Positions 1 through 11,229 of a stretch of 64,000 nucleotides of DNA are shown piece by piece. The stretch lies in the NCBI GenBank assembly GCA_030762935.1, contig CM060892.1:91670827-91734826 (forward strand), read 5' to 3'. The translations under genes and the position numbers were made by a program. Position 1 is the first letter of the stretch. Every line of letters starts with the position of its first letter. This DNA is from Hymenopus coronatus (Eukaryota; Arthropoda; Insecta; Mantodea; Hymenopodidae). The notes under the pieces are model-generated. The model did not search any database. It was given only the letters and a program-made list of their open reading frames with translations, and had not been told where the DNA came from.

Positions 1-80
1 TAACAGCTTTACTTATCTTTACTTATTGACAATTGAGATAAAATTTCATTTTACACATCTACACATTTCAAGGTATAGGA

Positions 81-205
81 AGGATGACTCAAGCGTTAAC
101 ATCCATGGCCTGCATTTGAGAGGTCCCGGATTCAAGTTCTATGGATCGATCTACATGGCTGGGTTTTATCGTTGTTTCCCTCGATCGCCAATGTAAATAC
201 TGGAT
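81..205 (+). repeat. tRNA-derived SINE fragment
   Basis: The segment carries a polymerase III B-box-like stretch (GATTCAAGTTC near 129-139) with an A-box-like stretch about 40 bp upstream, followed by a body with 'GGCTGGGTTTTATCG', a form typical of insect tRNA-headed SINEs. There is no clear poly(A) tail or target duplication. The family assignment is an inference from the box layout. Confidence 0.45.
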
Positions 206-640
206 TGGATAAATAATAAAACCCAGAATGGCAGTCAAAACAGCTGTCAAACCCAAATTATTATTGCAAGAATTAGAATTGACATAATAACGTCACTCAC
301 ACCTTCTTGCTTTTCAAGAAAACATTTTTTATGATATGTGGCAACTGCAATACTAACAATTTGAATACGTCATACTTGAATGTCCTGAACATGATAACTG
401 TATAAACTTCTGATGTGTTCCAGTTACATGACTTTCTCGACATGTTTCGTAATCGGCTACTCTCGCTGTAATTGTAGTACTGACACCCCCCCTAGGACTT
501 AAAGGCAATATCTAGGGGTCAGAAGTCTGTCAGGGGGCATACGGCACGAAACCAAAGCCTGGAGAACCTGTTACGAGGAGCGGCATGTAGCAGGCATGAA
601 AATAAAGAAGTGGATGTTATAAAGTGGAAGCGAAATTGAT
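206..640. other. No recognised feature
   Basis: AT-rich sequence with a short C/G-rich patch around 485-545. I see no conserved motif, long reading frame or clear repeat end. The right part may be the distal body of the SINE that follows. Confidence 0.5.
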
Positions 641-649
641 GATTGGAAA

Positions 650-822
650 GGTGATGTTGGAGTAATTGGTCGCATGGGTGGCGGGGGAAACTGGAGGTCC
701 CGGAAAAAACCCGCCCAGACGCCGCTCCGTCCACCACGAATCTCACATGCGGGCGCTTAGGATCGAACCCGGGCCACCCAAATGGGAGATGAGTGGTTTA
801 ACCACTCACTGCCGCCTTCTCT
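650..822 (-). repeat. tRNA-headed SINE, family D-like
   Basis: Read on the minus strand, a B box (GGGTTCGATCC, plus positions 760-770) lies behind a head containing GTGGTTAAACCACTC. It is followed by a body 'GCATGTGAGATTCGTGGTGG' that is shared with the elements at 42630-42862 and 43240-43435. The body then runs into a G-rich 'GGCGGGTTTTTTCCGG' stretch, also shared. It is the most tRNA-like head of the three. Confidence 0.6.
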
Positions 823-830
823 TCATGTTC

Positions 831-1757
831 TTTATCAAAATATTCTTACAAAAGCTTATTCTTCTATCTACTTCTGCTAATCAAGCAAGACATTAGCAGA
901 AATACTCGTATTACGTAGTTCCTTATAAGTAAACGGGTTATAAGGGAATATACTGGGCTAAAGTAATAGTAAAAATCTTTTAAAAGCTGATTGCTCGACA
1001 TTGAAATTCAGTTCTCTTTGCATGATCAGGGATAAAATAAAAACAACAGGAAACACAAAATTCCAGTTTGGGAAAAGTATTATGTACTTCAAAATTGAAA
1101 TCAATACAAAGGAATATCTCGGAAATGGTTACCTCCAAAAAATGCATGACAAATTGTGTGTTATTGGATTGGTTAGTGGGGGGGGGGTGAATTGTATTAA
1201 AATAAAACAAAGGCTCTTCCTTCCAAAAAAGCTCTACATTTCTTGTGTATTATGTCTTCGTTTATCTCTTAAGGCTTACCACTTATGCAAAAGACTTTCA
1301 GAATGAAAGGGTCTTCAGAGAATATTTCCAGAAAATTCAAGTAATATATATGCTATTTTCCAACTAAATGTTTTTAGTATGCTTAGAATATATTACTCAA
1401 AATTGTTTGAGCCATTTTTGAGAAAATCGAACATTTTGAAAAATCTTCCATGTAAAGGGTAGTTTTCAGTGCAGAGATTTTTGTTCAAAATATTCGTGTT
1501 GCATCCTTAGAAGATGATTTACAATATACCAAGTTTTGCATTTAACCAACTTTTTCTTTCTGACTTATGATTACAGACACATACACGGACAAATGTATAC
1601 ATGGTCCTTTTTCTAAAAATTCTCTTTTATTTGGAATCAGGGGACCCCAAGTATGTATTTCTGAATAAGTATCGGTATAGAATTTTTGATTGGAATATTA
1701 TATCTTCTAATTTTATTGTGAACTTTGTTTACACGTGCCACAGAAAGTAAAAAAGTA
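831..1757 (+). mobile_element. Family A copy, diverged, 5' tip lost
   Basis: It aligns with family A from the 'ATTCTTACAAAAGCTTATTC' region to the terminal AGAAAGTAAAAA. The (CA)n block is reduced to a short acetacacggac-like stretch and the terminal hairpin is eroded. It belongs to the subfamily that has 'TTCAGTTCTCTTTGCATGAT' in the 5' third. It follows the SINE at 650-822 directly. No reading frame survives. Confidence 0.75.
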
Positions 1758-2399
1758 CTTAATCCTACATCAAACACAATAAAAATAATAAATTTTACAG
1801 TAAAATATATGTATTTATATATTTAAATATTTATATATTTATTTTTGCCATACTAAAACTACATACTGCATAAATAGAACCTCAAAGTTAGTTTTTTAAA
1901 TTTTGATAAAAATGGTTTAAAACCTTTATTTTTTTTATAAAGTAATATAAAAATGCAATACTCATTGTACAAGTATAATATTTATAGTACCAATATGAGT
2001 AAAGTCAAATCGACTATAAGGTACGAGGTGTTTATAGGAAAATAGGTAAAACTGACAATAGATGTTAATTGCGATTGTGCTACCATACAACCACAGATGA
2101 TGAAACCAGCTAGACCGAATGGTGCTTCAACCTCATCTAGTTTTTGAGAAGCATACTGATATGGTGTAAAGAGGCAAGACCTCAAAGATTTGTTTTATTT
2201 CGTCTGAGTATATGTCATGACAATTATCTCAACAGGATTGCACCTCACCATCTGCTTGGCTTCGAGCAAAAGTGGTATATTACGGGAATGAGAGCCTGAA
2301 GGCTATTGTACATCACATACCGATTAAAGAGTATCCTACCGAAATATCCATCGCCATATTTAGTAATGAAGCGACATTAAAAGCTATTCTAGCAAATTC
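1758..2399. other. Unassigned AT-rich stretch
   Basis: Very AT-rich from 1758 to 1980. A 67-codon open frame on the minus strand (2185-1982) is hydrophobic but has no motif I recognise, no poly(A) signal and no splice site that would support it. Treated as non-coding. Confidence 0.5.
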
Positions 2400-2667
2400 A
2401 AAGTGTACAGTTTATTTGTAATTTGAATAATTTAGGCATATAATACCTCAATCAAAGCATTAGAGGCAATTTTCAGAAAATCAGAAAAACCAAAATATGA
2501 TTCATGTAAAGTATGGTTTGAGTGAGTTTTATACTACGATTTTCATACTCTTGTAAGATGATGGAGCCAAATACCAGATTTGTTACTCATCATATTTAGT
2601 TTCTGAATGATGCTTTTCATGAGTCGGACACGATGAAACCCACAAACCGATTTTCGCTAAGAGTGAT
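2400..2667 (+). repeat. Family A fragment, strongly diverged
   Basis: Recognisable blocks are the 'TTTATTTGTAA' region, 'TTAGAGGCAATTTTCAGAAAA', the 'CATGTAAAG' block and 'AAATACCAGATTTG'. It matches the middle and right third of family A. It abuts an oppositely oriented fragment at 2668. Confidence 0.5.
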
Positions 2668-2872
2668 TTTTACTTTCTCTAGCCCCGTATGACAATGTAT
2701 ATAGTGGATAGAGAAGGTATTGTATTCCACTCAAAAAGTCTATGGCGAGATTTGAGGAAATACATGTTGTAGGACCCCTTGCATTCAGAAAAATCATTTT
2801 CAGAAAAAGGTCCGAGTGCGTGTGAGAAGAGATGATAGCTCAGAAACGAAATGCTGGTATAAAAGTTTGAAG
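2668..2872 (-). repeat. Family A hairpin-end fragment
   Basis: It begins TTTTTACTTTCTCTAGCC, shows the terminal palindrome (eroded), then 'GAGATTTGAGGAAATACATG', the 'GGACCCC' block, an eroded (GT)n and 'AGCTCAGAAACGAAA', where homology stops. It sits tail to tail with the preceding fragment. Confidence 0.7.
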
Positions 2873-3069
2873 CCTTTGAACCTTGTTTGGTAGCATGTCT
2901 TATGTACATATCAATTGGAAAAATTGCTTCTGTATTGATGGATTTGGTTTTAACCACTGCAAAAGAATTATTAAATCATTAAATACAAAAAAGAGGATAA
3001 CATATATACAATCTTATTATAAGTACAGAATACAAAATATAGGAGCCATTAATAAAAAATAAACTAAAA
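2873..3069. other. No recognised feature
   Basis: AT-rich spacer between two family A fragments, without motifs. Confidence 0.5.
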
Positions 3070-3570
3070 AATTCGTTGTGCTACATTCACACGACTTTGT
3101 CTACCTATTCACCAACAAACTATTGCTGCATAAGTGTAAATTTAGTAGTTTACCACGAAATCTGGTGTAGGACAGGAGTTGTTACATAAGCTTGTTCTTC
3201 TGTCTACTTCATGCTGGTAATCATTAACTGAAAGGGTTTTATTACTTATTTGCTTGTACATCAAGGGAACTACATTACGATAAAATTAGTTAAATATTTT
3301 TAAGAACTGGTCGCATGTAATGGTAAAACAATTAACAAACTCTCATTTCTAAAATATATAAGAACTGGAAAATTTAAACCAACAACAAGCAATAACTATG
3401 AAATGGTTAACTGCACAAAAATGCCTTCGACATATGCAGTTTTTGTGTTTATGTTATAACGAGAAGTACATTTTTTTTAGTATTAAAATTTTACGAGTTA
3501 CCAGATATGTACAAGCTATTCAGAAAGAAGAGCTTGGGAAGTCTTTCCCGGAAAATTCAAGATTATTACT

Positions 3571-3927
3571 CCATTTAGTCTCCTAGTATTCATTACATCT
3601 TCGTCCCACTGGACTAGCAAAGCCAGAGACTGGGGTCAAATGAATGTTGAACAGAATGTTTCTGGGTTAGAAAGAAACAAGGAGGGATAATCAGCTTGCG
3701 TATTGGAATGAGAGTAAGGAAGAGGATGATATGAAATGAGGGTGAAATGGGTGATAAGGAATATTATGATCGAGAAATTTCTGGAAGGAATGGTAGGAAA
3801 CACCGAAGCTCGGAGAAAACATAGACGCCCAAATGCCACATGTATGTGTCGTTCCTTGGAGTTGTCACCTTGGTGAGAGGAGAGAGGTCTGGCCACTTGG
3901 CCTCACCGCAGCCAATACATTTTATTA

Positions 3928-3928
<1 letters not shown>
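3571..3928. repeat. Unclassified insertion inside family A
   Basis: This block interrupts a family A copy and is unrelated to it. Its right end is G/C-richer ('GGCCACTTGGCCTCACCGCAG') and runs directly into a (TA)n tract, which could be the tail of a retroposon on the plus strand. About 30 bp of the family A consensus is missing at the junction, so no target duplication can be read. I do not recognise the unit. Confidence 0.4.

Positions 3929-3958
<30 letters not shown>
3929..3958. repeat. (TA)n microsatellite
   Basis: About 15 TA units at the right border of the unclassified insertion. Confidence 0.95.
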
Positions 3959-3962
<4 letters not shown>

Positions 3963-4275
3963 GCATATAATCAAATAAAATACGTTTAAGCCACATCGGA
4001 GAAACTTCCGGAAAGTCTACCTTATAAGAGGCTATTTAGGGTGAGGAAATTTTACTAAAAATATTTATGGCCGTATTAGATTTACAATACAATAGTCTAA
4101 GTTTGGTAATTAACCGATTTTTCAGTTATGCTGTTCACACAAACAGACACAGAAAAAAACTGGGTCATTTTCTAAGTATTAAGTTTTATGGATTTAGGTT
4201 CGTCAAAACTTGTACTTTCAGTGTAACTTGTAGTTTTTGTATGAAATATAACACCTTTTCTATTGAAATTTGATC

Positions 4276-5074
4276 ATTTTGAAGTTACGGTTCTGGTAAC
4301 TACTTTAATTGATGAAAGAGAGATACTTTTATTTACCTACACGTGGTAGAAAAACTAACATGACGTGAATTCCATTATACAGCCCTTAATAGCATTCCTA
4401 GATTATGAGAAATCCTTTTATAAAGTAAATATGAATGGTTTGTTACAATTACTAAACCATAAAATTCCTATTATATTGCTCCAAGTAATTAGCAATGCAA
4501 ACTGAGGGTAAAATAACTTTATTATATTAATGCTGTTACAAAAAAGAAAAAGCCAATACAAAACTCTGCACACTTTTACAATTCATTGATCAAATTTGTT
4601 AGCAGAATCTGAAGATGACCATGTTATTTGCTTCGTCCCGCATACAATTAGTGGGAAATGAAATGAACAAAAAGAATATCACGTCTAACATAAAACGTCT
4701 ATTATGACACGGTTCTGAAATACATAAAATACGGTGCTTGTGTGCACGCAGGCACAAACGCAACTAAACCGTGCTATTTCGACGTGATTCTCCCCTTCAT
4801 TAGAGTAAGAGGATCATCAGATCACATTTACTGCAACGAATGCCGCGGTCGCAATATCACGCACATCCCAATTATGGCTTCAGTTGTTAATACATACATA
4901 CTCTGTCAGACCTGTTTTAAAATTTTCCTATTACATGGTTTCTAAAGCAGCTGCTTGTCGCACTGACGTACGCCAAAATATATCAGAGAACGGACATTTC
5001 GTATGTTCACTCAGTAACTGGATTATACAGCCGGATTATAATCATAAATGTTAAAAAAATGGGATGTGTTTTAT
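4276..5074. other. No recognised feature
   Basis: No long reading frame, tRNA-like box or family A homology. The segment 4740-4950 is less AT-rich and open for about 67 codons on the plus strand, but it shows no motif and no splice evidence. Confidence 0.45.
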
Positions 5075-6172
5075 TCTCAGGCCCATCTCTACCTATCTGC
5101 AACAAAATACTCTTACAAATGCTTATTCTATATCTACTTCATGGTAGTCAAAATAACCATAAGCAGAGATAGTTTTATTACATACCAGATGGTGCAATGC
5201 CCCATATTTGACGTATCTCTTCGTTCGTCAAAAGAGTTGCAGAACTCAACGCGGATATTTCAAGTTAAAACCGGTAAATGGGAAACTGTATGAGCGAGCT
5301 TAGCTTTACCTCTTTTGCTTAGCAGCGGAGACGGTGAAAATGTCACGCTCATTGAAACAGGTAAAATGAAGGATAGCTCAGCCAGTTCCATATTTGCCGG
5401 CTTGTACTTGAAATATCCCGTTGAATTATGAAACTCTTTTCACCACACGACGAGATATCAAAGAGAGGTCAATTGGACCACCTGAAAGTTCCTTGTAGAT
5501 ACAATGAGAATAGGGGAATACACAAGCTTAAGCGATAGATAGCTTTCTTAAGAGTGTCTATACGATGGGAATTGCATACTGTTTTCTTTGTATGACCAGG
5601 ATTAGAAGGGAAAAAATCTAATAACAAGGGATATCACAACAATGTATCTAACATAAAATTGTCTTCCTTAACGAGATCTAAGTTTTTATGTAGTATGCTT
5701 TTGTCCAGCGGTTTACTAGTTTTGAAAGTCAGCAGGAGTGAGGGCTTCAGACGCTATTTCTAAAAAGTTAAGGATATACTTCATTGGTAATGAAAGTATC
5801 TTAGTATATGGTATTTTGATCAAAACCCTTACATCTATTTTTCAGAAAATGGAACATTTGGAACATCTTCCGTGTAAAGGGTAGTTTAGGTGTGAGAGAT
5901 TTTATTGACAATTTTCCTGTCGAAATTTTGGAAGACATTGAACTTGTACCAAGTTTGGTTTAAAATGTATTTTTCGTTTTTGAGTTATACTGTTCACAGA
6001 CCACACAGATATTCAGATATACACATATGCGGACCTTTTTAGAAAAATGATTGTTATTATTTATTAATTTTTTGTTTGAATTCAGGTCGTTTAAAATTCG
6101 GTACTTCCGGTGAAGTTTAAGTATCCAATTTTTGTGTGGAGTTTCAATCTTCTTACTATACCAGGAGAGAAA
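5075..6172 (+). mobile_element. Family A copy interrupted by MITE B
   Basis: Left part 5075-5183 ends in 'TTTTATTACATA'. The right part resumes at 5491 with 'AGTTCCTTGTAG', exactly where the family A consensus continues ('TTATTACTTAGTTCC'). It then runs through the middle blocks, 'CATGTAAAG'-like, the ACACAGA block and the diverged terminal 'AGGAGAGAAAGCATAAG' at 6172. The clean continuation on both sides shows that the intervening 307 bp is a later insertion. Confidence 0.75.
5184..5490. mobile_element. Family B foldback MITE, copy 1
   Basis: A 307 bp element with inverted terminal repeats of about 90 bp: the left end starts CCAGATGGTGCAATG and the right end, reverse-complemented, starts CAGGTGGTCCAATTG. 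Both arms contain 'CGTCAAAAGAGTTGCAGAAC'-type and 'GATATTTCAAG' blocks. The centre carries 'GCTTAGCAGCGGAGACGG', also present in copy 3 at 61340-61625. The junction with family A suggests a 3 bp duplication (ATA left, AAA right, consensus TTA), which would fit PIF/Harbinger, but this is weak. There is no coding sequence. Confidence 0.75.
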
Positions 6173-6507
6173 GCATAAGCGTGTCATTACAAGAAAGCGT
6201 TGAACACTGCCTTTGAATACGTCCTGGTACACCATGATTCTGTTTTGTTCAATAGGTATTCGCTTCCTCCAGAACATTTCTATTTATACGCTATTTTTGT
6301 ACAGAAGTGTAATATAATGCTCCAAAACATTAAATTGTGTACAATTCTGTTGGAGATGGGAGCCGTTATAACAGTCCTAGCTGATTCAGTTGCTAACGAC
6401 TTGAAACTGTCTTCTTTGAAAATGTTAACAAGCATCTTGAATGTGTCTAAGTTTCACTGACGAAACTTCCTTAGCTGTCCAAACTCTTCCAGGATACTCG
6501 TGAAAAA
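6173..6507. other. No recognised feature
   Basis: Spacer between two family A copies. An 86-codon open frame here has no recognisable domain. Confidence 0.5.
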
Positions 6508-8042
6508 ATGCTGATGTGCTCCATTCACATTATTTCTCTACGTATTTATTCTGTAACACGTTGATTCTTCTACCTATCAATATAAAAATTAGCAGAAATA
6601 GTCTTATTTCTTAGTTCCTTATAAGCAAACGGCAAATACACTAGCCTTAAGCGATTGTCAAACTTTTAAAAATTTGGTTGCTATGTGATTGAATTTCGTT
6701 TTTTTTTTTATCTATTTTTTTTTATTTTTGCTGCATGAGCAGGAGAAAAACAAACAAACAAGGAGTATAATATTCCCATGTAAATACATTGAAAATAATA
6801 TTGAAATTGATACCAGTTACTAGGAAATGGTTAACTTTATACAAAAATGTGTATGTAACAAAGCGAGATTTAAAGAGAATACATTTTTATGTAGTAAGTT
6901 TACCAGTTGTAAAAAGTCATCCAGAATGTTGAGGTTTTTGAGGCTATTCTAAGAAAATGTACATATTTTGTTTGTCATGTAGCTCTTTATCATTAATATA
7001 CCGTAGTTTAAAGGGACAAGGTAGTCCAAACATAGGGAAACTACACCTTATACGAGTTAAATTACCAATGTTCATAAAGTTCTGAATGGTTTGTTCCTGA
7101 ATTGTTTATGAATTATTCTACAAATCATGAAAATTATTTTAAATGGTTGTTTGCATTGATAACTTATGTGGTTGAGTCTGTAAAAATTATTTCAGTCAGT
7201 AGAAAAAAGATAAAATTTGTTCTTAAAACATGTGAATTTATGTATCCTTATCTCTGATATTACTTGCAATATAGAATCACACATTTGTATGCTTATTTTT
7301 AATACAATCAACTATTTTCTGAACCTCAATTATCTAGTTATATATATCATCACTAGAAATTGTAAAACAATTATTTCCAACGTTATTGCTTCTTTAATAT
7401 CACAGTTATGTATATGTACTGAAGTTTCCAGCTCTCTATCTTATATGTTGTGAGAAAAAGGTACACAAGTGTTAAAAATTGTTGTTTTGAGATATCTGAG
7501 TTGAAAGATACAAACTTTCTACAAAGAATCGTTCCACAACAGCTTTAAATCAATACAGGCTAGCATTTAAATGCCGTTTAAATGCTTTAAAATCCTCTTA
7601 ACCCCCTGAAAGTATATCTTTTCTGAAATTGAAAATAATAGATATAAAACAAATAGCTTGTATTTTGACCGTTTCAGAGTACATTTTCCCCTTAATCAAA
7701 ATCGTTGGAGATATTTTTGGGAAAAGTCAAAATTTTCGAAAACGTTTCCCTGTAAAGTGTAGCTTGAGGTGGAGGAATTTTCTTTAAAATCTTCGTGCCA
7801 CATTACTGAAGGATTCTGAACCCAGTTGTCAAGTTTATCTAAACGACATTTTTTATTTATGTTGTTTAGACACACACACACGGACGGATACAAGAACACA
7901 TAGGTATCTTGTTTTAAATTGTTTTGAATACAGAGATCCTAAATCATATATTTACAATGAAATGCCGGGATGGAGTTTTTGGGTGTAATGTAATAACTTC
8001 TCTACCTAGGTACTTTTTACTTAACAGAGAAAGTAAAGAAAT
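6508..8042 (+). mobile_element. Family A copy split by a TTAA element
   Basis: The 5' tip is at 6508 (GCTGATGTGCTCCATTCAC) and the left part runs to TTAA at 7008-7011. The right part resumes after TTAA at 7692-7695 with 'TCAAAATCGTTGGAG', through 'CATTACTGAAGGATTC', the ACACACACACGGACGG block and the end AGAGAAAGTAAAG at about 8042. Removing 7012-7695 restores the family A order exactly. Confidence 0.8.
7012..7691. mobile_element. TTAA-flanked non-autonomous element
   Basis: 680 bp flanked on both sides by TTAA, at a point where the family A consensus has a single TTAA. The left end AGGGACAAGGTAG and the reverse complement of the right end GGGGAAAATGTAC agree at 9 of 13 positions, as weak terminal inverted repeats. 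TTAA target duplication and G/C-initial termini are hallmarks of the piggyBac superfamily. The inside is AT-rich with no transposase reading frame, so it would be a MITE or a decayed copy. Confidence 0.65.
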
Positions 8043-8540
8043 AGTCAAAATTCATATATATATATGGATGTTATTAATATTTAACTCTACAAACCCTTCT
8101 TAACTCTGCATATCTTGTATAGTTCAATGGCATTATATAGCATGCGACAGAACACTTTAAATATCTGCCCAAAATTCTCTCTCCCTATAAAATTGTAGTA
8201 AATTGACAAGTATTGCCAACATTTAAGTAAATATACCATTAAACTGAGACCTTAGAAATCTTCAGATTTGTCGCAAAGAAGCACACAAAGATGAAAATCT
8301 ATATAGACAATAACTATTTTTATACAGCATAAATCTCTATTTTCTCTGGTCTTTATTTGTCGGCTATATTCTCATTTTAAAACCAATTTAAGCATTTTAA
8401 TTTTTAATACAAAGTGATAATGCTTTATGCATATCCTTAAAAATAATAGGATTATGGCTAAATGTTCGCTATCATGCTTAGATGTAACGTTATTAAATTG
8501 TGTTTCCAACAATCTCCTAGATGACTTGAAATGTCAAATC
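8043..8540. other. No recognised feature
   Basis: AT-rich sequence without boxes, long frames or family homology. Confidence 0.5.
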
Positions 8541-9166
8541 ACTCTTAAAAGGCGTACACTTTTAACTGCTTCCCGTTAATCCAAATAAACATTTGCATAC
8601 ATGCTATTATTACAGATTTCCACGTACATTCTAAGAAATAATGAATAGTTAAATATTTTAAAATTATGGTAACCTTGTGGAGCGTTTTACTGTTTGCTTT
8701 GTCAGGAGCCAGAAAAAAAAATAATGCCATTCCATTTGAGGAAAGTACAAGTCCGTTAGAATTAAAACCAATAATAATAAATATTTCGGAAATGGTTATA
8801 TCCAAAGTATGCATATGACATAATTAGTGTCTACATTTTTAGGCATTATGTCTTTATCTCTAAAGGTTTCCTAGGTAAGAAAATAAACCAGAAAGAAGGA
8901 AGCTTCAGAAAATATTCGTAGATTATTCAAGATATACATTTAATTGTCATCTAAATAACATTATTTAGTACTTTAAACAAAGCAGGAACAGTCATTTCTC
9001 AGAAAATTGAAAATTTCAAAAAGCTATCACGTAAATTGTAGTTTAGCGTGGAGGAATATTCCTAAAAATGTTGTGAGATATTTCAGATACTGAACTTACA
9101 AGTTTGATAATTAATTAGTTTTCGTTTTTGAGTTATGCTGTCCACAGACACTCAGACAGAGAGACT
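8541..9166 (+). repeat. Family A piece ending in the CA tract
   Basis: It covers family A from the 5' third to the ACAGACACTCAGACAGAGAG block and stops abruptly at about 9166, where the next bases belong to the minus-oriented copy. It therefore lacks its hairpin end. Confidence 0.7.
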
Positions 9167-9682
9167 GAGATACAAAAATTCGACACCGAGATTTCACCGG
9201 AAATATATGTTTTATCTAAAAAAAAGCATTTTTGGAAAACATACATGTGTGTGTGTGTGTGTGTCTATGACCACGATAACTCAAAAATGAAAAGCCGGTA
9301 AAATACCAAACTTGGTATTTAAGTTTAGTATCTTCCAGTGATGCGACACGAAGATTTTGATAAAACTCCCCTCACCCCCAACTATCCTTTACATGGAACT
9401 TTTTTTTAAATTCCTATTTTCTCAAAAATGGCCTACCGATTTTGATTAAAATGTCGTATATTAAAGATATTTGCTTGACAAATAAATGTATATCTTGAAC
9501 TTTCTGGGAATAGCCTCTGAAGACTACTTTATTGAATTTTGAATAACTGCTAAACCATGAGAGATGGCCAAATACTTATTGCAAGAAAAATGTAGAGCAC
9601 GTTAAAACACACAATTTATGTTATATACATTCTTTTCGTGGAGTTCATCGTTTTTGAGTCATTCTTTTTTTTTTTTTTTTTG
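9167..9682 (-). repeat. Family A piece, inverted, both tips lost
   Basis: It starts inside the element at 'CAAAAATTCGACACCGAG' without hairpin, includes a perfect internal palindrome AAATACCAAACTTGGTATTT (9301-9320) and an 18 bp GT tract (9247-9264), and ends at 'TTTTTGAGTCATTC' before a T-run (9665-9682). With its neighbours it forms a plus-minus-plus structure. Confidence 0.8.
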
Positions 9683-10037
9683 GTTTGTCAGGTAAATATC
9701 TATCATTCGACATTTAAAACAAAATCGTTAGCCATTTTTTAGAAAATTAAAATTTTCGAAAAAAGTTTCATGTAAAGGGTAGTTTTTCTCATAATCTTCG
9801 TATCGCATGCCTGGAAGATACTAAACTTAAATACCAAGTTTTTGTTTTTGAGTTATCGTGTTCACACACACACGAACACAGGGACACACACACACATACG
9901 GACCTTTTTCTGAAAATTCTTTTTTTGAATACAGGGGACCCTAAAACATATATTTCCGGTGAAATCTCGGTATCGAATTTTTGGTGGAGTGCAATACCTT
10001 CTCTATAAACTAAGTACATAGTATGTGTAGAGAAAGT
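9683..10037 (+). repeat. Family A 3' half with hairpin end
   Basis: It begins mid-element at 'GGTTTGTCAGGTAAATATC' and runs to the end, with a well-preserved CA tract (near 9865-9897), the 'CCGGTGAAATCTCGGTATCG' block and the terminal hairpin ending AGAGAAAGTAAG. It inversely repeats most of 9167-9682. Confidence 0.85.
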
Positions 10038-10399
10038 AAGAATTGGCCTGCTGGATTAATTATAATGAATTATAAATAATATATCGCGCTGTATCTATAG
10101 AGCAGCCTGCATTCAAATATGCATACTGTAAACGATATAGACAGCATTGGTATGTTTGTGTTAAATGCTCAGTGGGTAATCATCTATAATCAGTGGTTAC
10201 ATTACTACGGTACATGTTTGGACTTAATGCTTCAATGACAAAACAATGATTTGTGTATCTCTCAGGAGAGCGATGCTGTGGTCTTGTTTGTACCTCAGCT
10301 CTGCGCACCATAATGCGTATAAATCTCCAAATTCTACCAGCTCACGGCTCCCTTTGGGCCTCTTAGTTAAATTGGTCAAATAAATTCAAGTGGAGCGAT
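10038..10399. other. No recognised feature
   Basis: Mixed-composition spacer without recognisable repeat or frame. Confidence 0.45.
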
Positions 10400-10580
10400 T
10401 AGTCGTGATTCGGGGAGTCGAACTCGGGCGCGGAACCACAGAACAAGGCCATAAACTCGGATAACAAGAGAAGGGGAAGAGCCACAAACAGCAAGAGACA
10501 TCGTCGTGGTTTTGGGGTCGCCGCTTGAGGTTGCCCGTGCACGTCAAAAACCTCCCATTGAACTTCAGTCTTTGCAAACT
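10400..10580 (-). repeat. Possible tRNA-headed SINE
   Basis: On the minus strand a good B box (GAGTTCGACTCCC, plus 10412-10424) is preceded by 'CCGAGTTTATGGCC', which could be a D-arm/A box. The G/C content of 10400-10580 is higher than the surroundings. No tail or duplication was found, so this may also be a decayed tRNA gene. Confidence 0.4.
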
Positions 10581-10954
10581 TGCGACTTCAATAAGCTTCT
10601 TATCAAGGAAAATAATGGCAGGTAGGTAAGTATTATCTTAAGTTTTCATTTCATTCTTACTGAAATGTAATATTTAATCATTTGTACCATTAACCCTATC
10701 TCAACGTAATAATTATTTAGAATGTTCATTTTCACTTAAGTTTCATTTATTTTACAAGATAAATAATCCATAACTTCCCTCGCATTTAACGAGAGGAGTT
10801 TCTCTTTCTCTCTGCATCTATATCTCGACGTGCCTCCTCCTCTTCCACTGCCAAACCCTCTTTCCCTTACCTGGGTTCTGTCTTCTTCTTTCTTCTCTAC
10901 TTCAATTGGAGCTCTGCCTCTGAACTGTGTTTGGTTGATGTACATGAATGAGAG
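10581..10954. other. No recognised feature
   Basis: The pyrimidine-rich block 10795-10900 gives Arg/Gly-rich translation on the minus strand. This is low complexity and not evidence for a gene. Confidence 0.5.
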
Positions 10955-11215
10955 AAAACTTGTTGTGTGTTCCATTTCTATTATTTTCTATACGTATTCT
11001 GCAAAAAATTATCCCTACAAACGCTTATTATTCTATTTACTGAATGCTAATCAAAATAGACATTAACGAATATAATTTTTATCAGTTAGTTCCTTTAGGA
11101 ACAAGGGATATAAAAAATGCACTCGGTTAAAGTGACTGAATATTTTAAAAAGTGGTTGAACTTGTTATTTGTTTTTTGCATGCTCAGAGATAAAAAAAGT
11201 AAAGTAAAAGGAATG
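10955..11215 (+). repeat. Family A 5'-end fragment
   Basis: It starts at 'TGTGTTCCATTTC' and follows the 5' quarter of family A through the 'GCTAATCAAAATAGACATTA' and 'GTTCCTTTAGG' blocks to 'GCATGCTCAGAG'. A second 5' quarter follows immediately. Confidence 0.6.
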
Positions 11216-11229
11216 AAGACTTCCCATTT

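Larger units (their letters stand above)
3070..4275 (+). mobile_element. Family A copy split by another insertion
   Basis: The 5' end is at 3070 (TTCGTTGTGCTACATTCAC, equivalent to TCTGATGTGTTCCATTCAC). The 5' two thirds run to about 3570 and the remainder resumes at about 3959 with 'AATCAAATAAAATACG', ending near 4275 before the hairpin. About 50 bp of foreign sequence also lies at 3125-3178. The interval 3571-3958 is a separate unit described in its own entry. Confidence 0.6.

Noticed and set aside
1982..2185. 67-codon hydrophobic frame on the minus strand as a terminal exon
   Set aside because: No acceptor, poly(A) signal or family resemblance that I could defend.
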